Assembly (NCBI GenBank): GCA_030043285.1
Contig: JASHXZ010000095.1
Coordinates: forward strand, 1 to 6,412
Direction of reading: 5' to 3'
DNA from: Xanthobacteraceae bacterium
GTDB taxonomy: Bacteria > Pseudomonadota > Alphaproteobacteria > Rhizobiales > Xanthobacteraceae
Length of the DNA stretch: 6,412 nucleotides
The notes under the pieces were generated by a model. The model was given only the letters and a program-made list of their open reading frames with translations, searched no databases and was not told where the DNA came from. Positions 1-5,621 of the stretch are shown piece after piece. A program made the translations under genes and the position numbers. Position 1 is the stretch's first letter. Every line of letters starts with the position of its first letter.

Positions 1-2111
1 GATTCGCCGAGCGGCTTGATGGCCGGCGCCTGGAACACGATGAGGCGGTGATTGAGCTGCTGCTGGCCGTGGTGGCCGTAACCGCCGAGCCCGGCCCATT
101 CGGAAATGTCGGTGCGCTCGAAGTTGGTGCAGGCCGGCAGCAGGACGTCGGCGAATTTGGCTTCGCCCTCGAACCAGATCGATTGGTTGACGACGAATTC
201 GAGATTCTCCGACTGGTACATCCGCACCCAGCGGTTCGTGTTGTTCATGGTCGAGAGGATCGAACCGCCGTATTTGTACAGCATGTGCACCGGCGAATGG
301 CCGGGCGCCGGATAGGCGAAGCGCGCGAACTGGTGCTCGATCGACTTGCCGACCCACGGATAGCCTTCGGCCTTGCCGTCGATGATCGCTTCGGGAACGA
401 AAATCCGCGGGATGCGCTGGCCGTTCGAATTCATGCTCGGCAGCTGCGGCATGCGCTGGTAGAGCTCGACCGGCATCGCGGTATTTTCCAGATCGCCCGA
501 CATGCCGCCGTCCGCATAGCCGGGGAAATAGAAATTAAAATCGATCGGCGTGCCCCATTGCAGGTTGCCCATGTTGACGCCGGGCTTGCCCAGCCCCTGC
601 ATGGCCACAAGGCAGACCATCACCCGCGCCCATTGGGTTCCGGTCTGGTTGCGGCAGGCGCCGCCGTGGCCGTTGCCCCAGCCGCCGGGCGCCAGGTAGA
701 CGCGCTTCTTCCCCCATTCGCGGGCCAGTGCGCGCACATCCTTGGCCGGAACGCCGGTTTCCTTCTCCTGCCATTCTGGAGTTTTGGCGATGCCGTCTTC
801 TTCGCCAAGCAGATAGGCTTTCCATTTGTCGAAGCCGACGGTGTGGGTCTCCACATAGTCTTTGTCGTAAAGACCTTCCGTGATCCACACAGTGGCGATC
901 GCCATCGCCATCGCGACCGAGGTGGTCGGCTTCGGCGCGAACCATTTGCCGGGCAGGAATTGCGCCGAGGCGTTGTAGTACGGATCGACATGCACGACCT
1001 TGATGCCGAGCTTCGGGTTCTTCAGCCATTGCCGGCGCGTGGTGCCTTCCTGCGCGCCATAGGACCCTGAGGTCGATTCCGGATCGGCCGCCCAGAACAC
1101 CACCATGTCGCAGTTCTGCAGGCAGTCCTCGACGGTGCCGTAGGTCTCCGACTGGCCGACGCGCAGCGTGTAGCCCCAGTGGTGCACGGCGCCCCAGTAC
1201 CAGCCCTCCCACGAATCCGGGTTGTGGTGGATGCGCGTCATGCCGACCGCGTTGGCAAAGCGGAACAGCGCGGAGAGGTAATAGCCGACATTGCCCCAGG
1301 TGTGATGCGAGCCGTGCGAGAACGTGATGGCGCCGGGGCCGTATTCGCGTTTCTGCCGCTTGATCTCGTCGGTGACGAGCTTGATTGCCTCGTCCCAGGA
1401 GATGCGCACGTAGCCGGACTTGCCGCGGTTCTGCGGATTGCGTTCGCCGTTGGGATCGAAGTCGACGCGCTTCATCGGGTAGAGCAGGCGGTCCGGCGAA
1501 TAGACGATCGATTTGGCGTTCTGGCCGTGCGGCGCCAGCGTGGTTTTGCGCGGCGGCGTCAGTGTCTGGCCCTTGGCGGCGATGCTCCACGACGGACCAT
1601 CTTTTTCGGTGAGGTCGATCGGCGTCATGCGCACGATCTTGCCGTCACGTACGTCGACGAACACCGGCCCGCCATTGGTCATGTTGCAATAGCGCGTGGT
1701 GCCGTCGCCCATCCGGGTGCCGTATTTCAGGCCGGCGGACTGCGCCAGCATCAGGGTCTGGGCGAACCAGTTGGTGAGCGCATCGGGACCCTCTACGGTG
1801 AGCACGAAATCCTTTTGCGCGTTGATCTGATCGAGCCAGTTGATCGGTGGCATGAGCAGCGAGGCGCCGACCTCGGCGTTCTTGAACATCAGCTTGATGT
1901 CGGGCGTCTGGTGCAGCCCGGCGCCGGTGGTGATCTTGCCGTTGTCGAACGCGAACCAGCGCCCGATCTCTTCGTCGCGCGTCATGATCTGCGCCACGAA
2001 ATTGTGCTCTTTGACGCGGGCGCGGAAATCGGCGTTGCGCCGCGCCGCGAGTTTGAGGAGTTGCGCGGCGCCGAACAGGATGACCGGCAATTTCACCTGA
2101 GCGAGGGCCAT
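1..2111 (-). CDS. Molybdopterin oxidoreductase, transhydroxylase (AthL)-like large subunit with N-terminal SCP2-like domain; 3' end outside window
   Basis: The visible 703 codons run from ATG 2111 off the left edge without a stop. Residues about 140-703 resemble the large subunit of Pelobacter pyrogallol-phloroglucinol transhydroxylase and resorcinol hydroxylase (DMSO reductase superfamily, bis-MGD Mo). Shared stretches include GGPVFV (147-152), YPMKR (211-215), FDPNGERNPQ (218-227), HHNPDSWEGW (295-304), YFPGY (528-532) and FADVLLPACTNFER (653-666). By alignment from memory, Ser300 is the Mo ligand (AthL Ser175); His269, Tyr277, Asp299, Trp301 and Tyr532 match active-site residues. No CxxC-type [4Fe-4S] motif precedes the Mo domain and there is no twin-arginine signal, so a separate Fe-S subunit and a cytoplasmic location are expected, as in AthLS. 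Residues about 25-125 form an extra domain resembling SCP2 lipid/acyl-CoA-binding folds. The start is supported by AGGAGG 5 nt upstream and an in-frame TAA at 2142-2144. Family is confident; substrate is unknown. Confidence 0.92.
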   Translation of the reverse strand, partial: MALAQVKLPVILFGAAQLLKLAARRNADFRARVKEHNFVAQIMTRDEEIGRWFAFDNGKITTGAGLHQTPDIKLMFKNAEVGASLLMPPINWLDQINAQKDFVLTVEGPDALTNWFAQTLMLAQSAGLKYGTRMGDGTTRYCNMTNGGPVFVDVRDGKIVRMTPIDLTEKDGPSWSIAAKGQTLTPPRKTTLAPHGQNAKSIVYSPDRLLYPMKRVDFDPNGERNPQNRGKSGYVRISWDEAIKLVTDEIKRQKREYGPGAITFSHGSHHTWGNVGYYLSALFRFANAVGMTRIHHNPDSWEGWYWGAVHHWGYTLRVGQSETYGTVEDCLQNCDMVVFWAADPESTSGSYGAQEGTTRRQWLKNPKLGIKVVHVDPYYNASAQFLPGKWFAPKPTTSVAMAMAIATVWITEGLYDKDYVETHTVGFDKWKAYLLGEEDGIAKTPEWQEKETGVPAKDVRALAREWGKKRVYLAPGGWGNGHGGACRNQTGTQWARVMVCLVAMQGLGKPGVNMGNLQWGTPIDFNFYFPGYADGGMSGDLENTAMPVELYQRMPQLPSMNSNGQRIPRIFVPEAIIDGKAEGYPWVGKSIEHQFARFAYPAPGHSPVHMLYKYGGSILSTMNNTNRWVRMYQSENLEFVVNQSIWFEGEAKFADVLLPACTNFERTDISEWAGLGGYGHHGQQQLNHRLIVFQAPAIKPLGE

Positions 2112-2263
2112 GGCTTCCTCCTGCAAATCTTTTTGCGCGGCTTACGGTCGCGCGCCGGCCCGTCTGGGGCGCCAGACGGCTGTAGGCTCCGCCAATTTGC
2201 AACACTTTGGCGGTTTTGGAAACTCTCCAGAGCGTCGCGGGAACCGCGAATTATCGTGATTTT
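2112..2263 (-). other. 152-nt intergenic leader with three perfect hairpins between two co-directional genes
   Basis: This gap lies between the amidohydrolase stop and the oxidoreductase start. It holds three perfect inverted repeats: 2160-2167 with 2172-2179 (8 bp, 4-nt loop), 2189-2195 with 2207-2213 (7 bp, 11-nt loop) and 2235-2240 with 2244-2249 (6 bp, 3-nt loop). In the direction of transcription none is followed by a U-run, so none looks like a standard intrinsic terminator. The middle hairpin is followed by TTTT only on the plus strand. The hairpins may cause RNA processing, attenuation or unequal expression of the two genes. I found no convincing -35/-10 pair here. Confidence 0.5.
2117..2122 (-). 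promoter_or_regulatory. Shine-Dalgarno site of the molybdopterin oxidoreductase
   Basis: On the minus strand this reads AGGAGG, a perfect anti-16S match, 5 nt before ATG 2111. With the in-frame TAA at 2142-2144 it fixes the start and shows that the N-terminal SCP2-like extension is really translated. Confidence 0.85.
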
Positions 2264-3223
2264 TCAGAGCTTAGGCAGGCCCAGATAACGGGCCGCATTG
2301 CCGGATGCGATATCCTGCCGAAGCGCCTCGGCAAGCGGCACGTGATCCATGAACGCGCCGGCCTCCTGCGCCTCCTCGAACGGATGGTCGGCAGCGAACA
2401 TGACCCGCTCGGTGCCGAGCGCGGCGAGCGAGCAGTTGAGCGGCTCGGCCGAGCACATGCCGGATGTCGTCACCACGATGTTCTCGCGAATGTATTGCGA
2501 CGGCGGCTTATTGAGCTTGAGGCCGTGGAACTTGGCGCGGCTGTCGAACCGCCACAGCAGGAACGGCAGCGTCTCGCCGAGATGGCCGATCATCAGCCGG
2601 CTGTTCGGAAACCGGTCGAAATGGCCGCCGACGATCAACCGCAGCGCGTGCGAGCCGGTCTCGAAACCCCAGCCCCACATCGGCCGCATCAGCACCTTGT
2701 AGCCGGACAGCACCGACGGCTGCGCCACCGGATCGCCCGGATGCAGATAGATCGTCGCGCCGACCGCCTCGGCCCGCTCCCAGAACGGATAAAGGTCGGG
2801 GTGGTCGAGGTACTGGCCGTGGGTGTGGCCGTTGATCATGGCGCCGCAGAACTTCAGCGCGCGCACGCAGCGTTCCAGTTCATCGGCCGCGCCCTCGGCG
2901 TCCTGCATCGCCAGATGTGCGAAGCCCGAATAGCGGTCGGGCCGTTTGCCAATTTCGCCGGCCAAAAAATCGTTCGACTCGCGCGCCCGGCGCGTGGCGG
3001 TTGCGGCATCGCGCTCGGCCTGCACGCCGGGACCGGCGATCGACAGCACCGCACGGGCGATGCCGGAATCGTCCATCGATTTCAGCCGCAGCTCGCCGAA
3101 ATCGGTGAGATTGCGGAATAGATAATCGCTGTGCGCTGCCGGCACCTCGCTCATGGTCGGCCGCCAGTAATCGATCAGGCCGGGCGACAGAAAGTGCTCC
3201 TCGAGTGCGATCTTTTTGACCAT
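2264..3223 (-). CDS. Amidohydrolase-2 family metal-dependent decarboxylase (gamma-resorcylate decarboxylase-like)
   Basis: The 319-aa protein is a single TIM-barrel amidohydrolase of the ACMSD/gamma-resorcylate decarboxylase group, whose members reversibly decarboxylate hydroxybenzoates, carboxyvanillate or ACMS. Expected metal and catalytic residues are present: Glu8 and His10 in the N-terminal ALEEHF, His161 in IYLHPGDP, His214 in IGHLGE and Asp279 in AADHPFE. WRFDSR (224-229) matches the conserved WRxDxR segment. Length is usual for the family. ATG 3223 has GAGGA 4 nt upstream; the stop is TGA. It is the first gene of the leftward set, ahead of the molybdopterin oxidoreductase, and diverges from the cyclase gene. 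A decarboxylase feeding the Mo enzyme is the simplest reading, but some relatives are hydrolases (for example of lactones), so the exact reaction is inferred. Confidence 0.88.
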   Translation of the reverse strand: MVKKIALEEHFLSPGLIDYWRPTMSEVPAAHSDYLFRNLTDFGELRLKSMDDSGIARAVLSIAGPGVQAERDAATATRRARESNDFLAGEIGKRPDRYSGFAHLAMQDAEGAADELERCVRALKFCGAMINGHTHGQYLDHPDLYPFWERAEAVGATIYLHPGDPVAQPSVLSGYKVLMRPMWGWGFETGSHALRLIVGGHFDRFPNSRLMIGHLGETLPFLLWRFDSRAKFHGLKLNKPPSQYIRENIVVTTSGMCSAEPLNCSLAALGTERVMFAADHPFEEAQEAGAFMDHVPLAEALRQDIASGNAARYLGLPKL

Positions 3224-3335
3224 GCCGTCCTCGGTGTTTGCCGAAAAGGTCTATAACCGATAAGCGGTGCAATGGTATATGGCGCAATGCTATAAGCGCC
3301 GGGGCCGAGCTGCCGGTGTTGCGAGGGAGGGTTTG
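3224..3335. promoter_or_regulatory. Divergent promoter/operator region between the two gene sets
   Basis: These 112 bp separate two divergent starts and must hold promoters for both directions. It is A/T-richer than its surroundings. Hexamers close to a -10 box are TATAAC (3252-3257) and TATAAG (3291-3296) on the plus strand and TATAGA (3249-3254) on the minus strand, but none has a good -35 box at 16-18 bp, which fits activator-dependent transcription. It also contains the direct repeats listed separately and the arms GGCGC (3281-3285) and GCGCC (3296-3300) around the TATAAG box. No regulator gene is in the window. Confidence 0.6.
3269..3294 (+). repeat. Two 11-bp direct repeats, candidate operator half-sites
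   Basis: GCAATGGTATA (3269-3279) and GCAATGCTATA (3284-3294) match at 10 of 11 positions and start 15 bp apart. They sit in the middle of the divergent control region, the second copy overlapping a TATAAG hexamer. Position and spacing suggest binding sites for a dimeric regulator acting on both transcripts; the regulator family cannot be told from this. Confidence 0.55.
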
Positions 3336-4178
3336 GTGGTCAAGAAAATTCGCGGCGTCGCGATGGAGGAGAACCTCAACAATTCGATGGGGCTCGAGTT
3401 TTATAACCTGTCGCATCGGTTCGGCTATCAGTCGCCGAACTGGCCGTATTTCGAGGACGTCAAGATCGAGCGCATCCACTACATGGCGAAATCCGGCGTG
3501 CTGTCGCAGCGCATCACCACCTCGATGCACAACACCACCCATATCGACGCGCCGGCGCACGTGGTGCAGGGCACCCCTTTCATCGACGAAGTGCCGTTGC
3601 CGCATTTCTTCGGCTCCGGCATCGTGGTGTCGATCCCGAAGAAGAAATGGGAGCAGATCACCTACGACGACCTGGAAAAGGCCGCCGGCAAGATCGTCCG
3701 GCCGCGCGACGTCGTCATCGTCAATACCGGCTGGCACAAGCTCTACGAGGACAGCGAGGATTATTTCTGCTACGCGCCCGGCTTCGTGCCGTCGGCCGGC
3801 GAATGGTTCGTCGAGAAGAAGGTGAAAGTGGTCGGCCACGACACCCAGGCCAACGACCATCCGCTCGCCACCGCGATCGGACCGCAGCGCAACGGGCCGC
3901 TGCATCCGCATCTCGCCGCCGAATACAAAAAGTGGTCCGGCGGCCGCGACTGGAAGGACGATTTTCCCGATTGGGAGCCGGTGCACCGCATCCTGTTCAA
4001 GAACGGTATTCTGGGCATCGAGAACGTCGGCGGCGACATCGACAAGGTGACCGGCCGGCGCTGCACCTTTGCGCTGTTTCCCTGGAACTGGGAGCGCGGC
4101 GACGGCTGCATCATTCGGCTGGTTGCGATCATCGATCCGAAAGGCAGCTACCGGATCGAGAAAGGGGAGAAGTTCTGA
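3336..4178 (+). CDS. Cyclase-family (kynurenine formamidase-like) metal-dependent hydrolase
   Basis: The 280-aa protein belongs to the cyclase/KynB-like metal hydrolase family. The signature HxxTHxDxPxH is seen at His65, His69, Asp71 and His75; the usual Gly before Thr is here a Thr. Further family-like parts are GHDT (167-170), GPLHPHL (187-193) and GIENVGGDID (227-236). Members hydrolyse formamides, cyclic amides or cyclic diketones; in this context ring opening of a cyclic 1,3-diketone is a reasonable inference. I prefer the GTG at 3336 because GGGAGG (3325-3330) lies 5 nt upstream. ATG 3363 lacks a Shine-Dalgarno sequence, and the far-upstream GTG 3267 would start inside the promoter repeats. 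The stop TGA (4176-4178) overlaps the cupin ATG, so the two are translationally coupled. It is first in the rightward set. Confidence 0.87.
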   Translation: MVKKIRGVAMEENLNNSMGLEFYNLSHRFGYQSPNWPYFEDVKIERIHYMAKSGVLSQRITTSMHNTTHIDAPAHVVQGTPFIDEVPLPHFFGSGIVVSIPKKKWEQITYDDLEKAAGKIVRPRDVVIVNTGWHKLYEDSEDYFCYAPGFVPSAGEWFVEKKVKVVGHDTQANDHPLATAIGPQRNGPLHPHLAAEYKKWSGGRDWKDDFPDWEPVHRILFKNGILGIENVGGDIDKVTGRRCTFALFPWNWERGDGCIIRLVAIIDPKGSYRIEKGEKF

Positions 4179-4516
4179 TGATTGTGCGGAAGTTTTCCGA
4201 AGCGAAAGCCTACGAGGCGCCGAACCACCGCGGCTATAAATCGTTCCGCGTATACGGCGCCGAGATGGGTGGCTCGCAGTCTTTGGTGTTCGGCATCTCG
4301 CATTTTCTGCCGGGCGGCGGCGCCGGCCCGGACGCCTCACCGCCGGAGAAGATTTATTACATCCTTTCCGGCGAGCTCACCGTGATTGCCGGCGGCAAGG
4401 AAACCGTCGCGCGCGCCGGCGACAGCGTCTATATCGGTCCGAACGAGAGCCGCGAGATCGTCAACCGCTCGAACGAGGTCTGCACCATTGCGGTAGCGGT
4501 CGCGCCGGTGAAGTAA
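4178..4516 (+). CDS. Small single-domain cupin with altered metal-ligand positions
   Basis: The 112-aa protein is one cupin beta-barrel. Cupin motif 1 runs about residues 46-66 and ends in EKIYYILSGEL; motif 2 covers AGDSVYIGPNESREIVN. The usual HxH of motif 1 is missing (the segment reads GPDASPPEK), the motif-1 Glu remains, and the motif-2 His is replaced by Glu. A standard 3-His/1-Glu metal site is therefore not formed; the protein may bind another metal arrangement, or bind ligand without metal. Its ATG overlaps the cyclase stop by 1 nt (TGATG) and has GGAG 8 nt upstream, so it is probably made together with the cyclase and may act on or stabilise the same intermediate. No signal peptide or membrane segment. 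Exact function unknown. Confidence 0.85.
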   Translation: MIVRKFSEAKAYEAPNHRGYKSFRVYGAEMGGSQSLVFGISHFLPGGGAGPDASPPEKIYYILSGELTVIAGGKETVARAGDSVYIGPNESREIVNRSNEVCTIAVAVAPVK

Positions 4517-4735
4517 AATCACCTCTCCCCGCCGCGCGGGGAGAGGTCGTCGCGCGGAGCGCGGCGGGTGAGGGGGCGTTGCCGCGAGCTTGAGCGGACC
4601 AAATAATTCTCAGGCTGGCGGCCAGGCCCCCTCACCATAGCCGATGCTTCGCATCGGCGTTCTTATACAGGACGGCGGCCGTAGGCCGCCTATACCCTCT
4701 CCCCGCACGCGGGGAGAGGGAGAAGGGGAGTAATC
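4517..4735 (+). other. Intergenic gap packed with palindromes, ending in the dehydrogenase ribosome site
   Basis: No gene is seen here; nearly all of it is inverted repeats, listed next. The first hairpin starts 5 nt after the cupin TAA, and the last ends 4 nt before GGGGAG (4725-4730), which is 5 nt from ATG 4736. No hairpin is followed by a T-run, so no clear intrinsic terminator exists; the stems may still lower read-through or protect the 3' end of the cyclase-cupin message. Confidence 0.7.
4521..4720. repeat. Composite palindromic repeat element bounded by two copies of the same hairpin
   Basis: The element is about 200 bp. Both ends are near-identical palindromes: 4521-4532 with 4536-4547 (12 bp, arm ACCTCTCCCCGC) and 4695-4706 with 4709-4720 (12 bp, arm CCCTCTCCCCGC). 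Between them lie 4548-4555 with 4559-4566 (8 bp, one wobble), 4567-4577 with 4626-4636 (11-bp perfect arms enclosing 48 nt), 4640-4647 with 4651-4658 (8 bp, TTC loop) and 4674-4680 with 4684-4690 (7 bp, GTA loop). Such C/T-rich, G/A-rich palindromes are, to my knowledge, reiterated many times in genomes of Bradyrhizobium-like bacteria. The identical ends suggest a REP/MITE-type unit or nested insertions. It encodes no protein. Confidence 0.75.
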
Positions 4736-5539
4736 ATGTCCGAAGACGTTCTGAAAAACCCACTGTCCCTGTTCGACGTGCGCGGCAAGACCGCGATCGT
4801 CACCGGCGCGACCGGTGCGTTCGGCGCGCTGGCTGCAAAGGTCCTGGCCGGCGCCGGCTGCAACGTCGTGCTTGCGGCCGGCGGCGCCGAGGCGCTCAAG
4901 AAAGTCGCGGCCGAATGCCAAAAACTCGGCGCCAAGGTCGAGGCCGTCAACCTGCGGCCGAATTCGCCGGCGAACTGCGACAAGATCGTGCAAGCCGCCG
5001 TGCAAAAGTTCGGCGGCGTCGATATTCTGGTGCTCGCCGCCGGCATCAACAAGGTGCAAAAAATCGTCGACCAGAAGCCGGAGGATTTTGCCGAGGTGAT
5101 GGACGTCAACGTCACCCAGTCCTGGCTGATGGCGCGCGCCGCCGGCAAGGAGATGCTCAAGCAGGGTCGCGGCGGCAAGGTCATTCTGATGTCGTCGGCG
5201 CGCGGGCTCCTCGGTCATCCGGCCGGCTACACGGCGTATTGCGCCTCGAAGTCGGCGATCGACGGCATCACCAAGGCGCTCGGCTGCGAATGGGGCGACA
5301 CCGGCATCACCGTCAACGCGATCGGGCCGACGGTGTTTCGCTCGCCGCTCACCGCCTGGATGTACGAGGACAACGAGCGCTCCACTACGGTGCGCAAGGG
5401 TTTTTTGGCCCGCGTGCCGAAGGGCCGCCTCGGCGAGCCGGAGGATTTGGCCGGGCCGCTCCTCTTCCTCGCCTCAAAGGCCTCGGATTTTTATACCGGG
5501 CACGTTCTCTATGCCGACGGCGGCTACACGGCGGGCTAG
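4736..5539 (+). CDS. Short-chain dehydrogenase/reductase (SDR)
   Basis: The 267-aa protein is a complete classical-length SDR, a soluble NAD(P)-dependent carbonyl reductase or alcohol dehydrogenase. The Rossmann motif is TGATGAFG (23-30); the catalytic tetrad is Asn125, Ser154, Tyr168 and Lys172 (YCASK); the C terminus has the usual YADGGYTAG. Oddities: glycine spacing is TGxxGxxG rather than TGxxxGxG, the NNAG motif reads LAAG (100-103), and the basic or acidic residue often found after strand 2 is replaced by Gly49-Gly50, so cofactor preference cannot be read. ATG 4736 has GGGGAG 5 nt upstream. Placed after the cyclase and cupin, it may reduce the ring that the cyclase then opens, as phloroglucinol reductase (also an SDR) does; that role is inferred. 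Confidence 0.92.
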   Translation: MSEDVLKNPLSLFDVRGKTAIVTGATGAFGALAAKVLAGAGCNVVLAAGGAEALKKVAAECQKLGAKVEAVNLRPNSPANCDKIVQAAVQKFGGVDILVLAAGINKVQKIVDQKPEDFAEVMDVNVTQSWLMARAAGKEMLKQGRGGKVILMSSARGLLGHPAGYTAYCASKSAIDGITKALGCEWGDTGITVNAIGPTVFRSPLTAWMYEDNERSTTVRKGFLARVPKGRLGEPEDLAGPLLFLASKASDFYTGHVLYADGGYTAG

Positions 5540-5549
5540 AGTCTTTGTT

Positions 5550-5594
5550 TCCCGGGCGCAGCGCAGCGCGAAGCGGTGCGCTGCAGACCCGGGA
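5550..5594. repeat. Palindromic intergenic repeat, copy 1
   Basis: Outer arms TCCCGGG (5550-5556) and CCCGGGA (5588-5594) and inner arms GCAGCGCA (5558-5565) and TGCGCTGC (5577-5584) are perfectly complementary, giving a 15-bp interrupted stem. It starts 11 nt after the dehydrogenase stop. The TCCCGG...CCGGGA ends match copy 2 and resemble repeats I associate with Bradyrhizobium-type genomes. Confidence 0.75.
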
Positions 5595-5621
5595 TCGTTT
5601 CAAACTCTGAGTGTGGAAAGG

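Noticed and set aside
535..1590. 351-codon minus-strand frame inside the oxidoreductase
   Set aside because: It is another frame of the molybdopterin gene; the in-frame reading gives an excellent family match, while this one is Arg/Ala/Gly-rich without motifs.
2112..2141. Alternative TTG start a few codons upstream in the oxidoreductase
   Set aside because: The TTG lies upstream of and too far from the AGGAGG site, which is spaced ideally for ATG 2111.
2189..2217. Intrinsic terminator (hairpin followed by TTTT on the plus strand)
   Set aside because: No gene is transcribed rightward there, and on the coding (minus) side no T-run follows, so it was kept only as a hairpin.
1179..2288. 369-codon plus-strand frame (also 48-1070 and 2207-3121)
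   Set aside because: These are antisense frames of the leftward genes with low-complexity composition and no family features; they arise from GC-rich third positions.
2880..4340. 486-codon open frame on the minus strand opposite the cyclase and spanning the promoter
   Set aside because: It runs antisense to two well-supported enzymes and across the divergent control region, is rich in Arg, Ala, His and Asp as GC-driven shadow frames are, and shows no domain pattern.
3647..4516. Apparent 289-codon cupin with a long N-terminal extension
   Set aside because: The upstream part is merely the cyclase gene read in another frame. The cupin ATG at 4178 has a ribosome site and the usual TGATG overlap.
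4590..4609. Possible promoter TTGAGC with TAATTC before the SDR
   Set aside because: The spacing between the two hexamers is only 8 nt, so no sigma-70-type promoter is supported.
4521..4720. CRISPR array or tRNA-like structures
   Set aside because: No regular repeat-spacer pattern; the stems do not form a cloverleaf or CCA end. They are independent palindromes.
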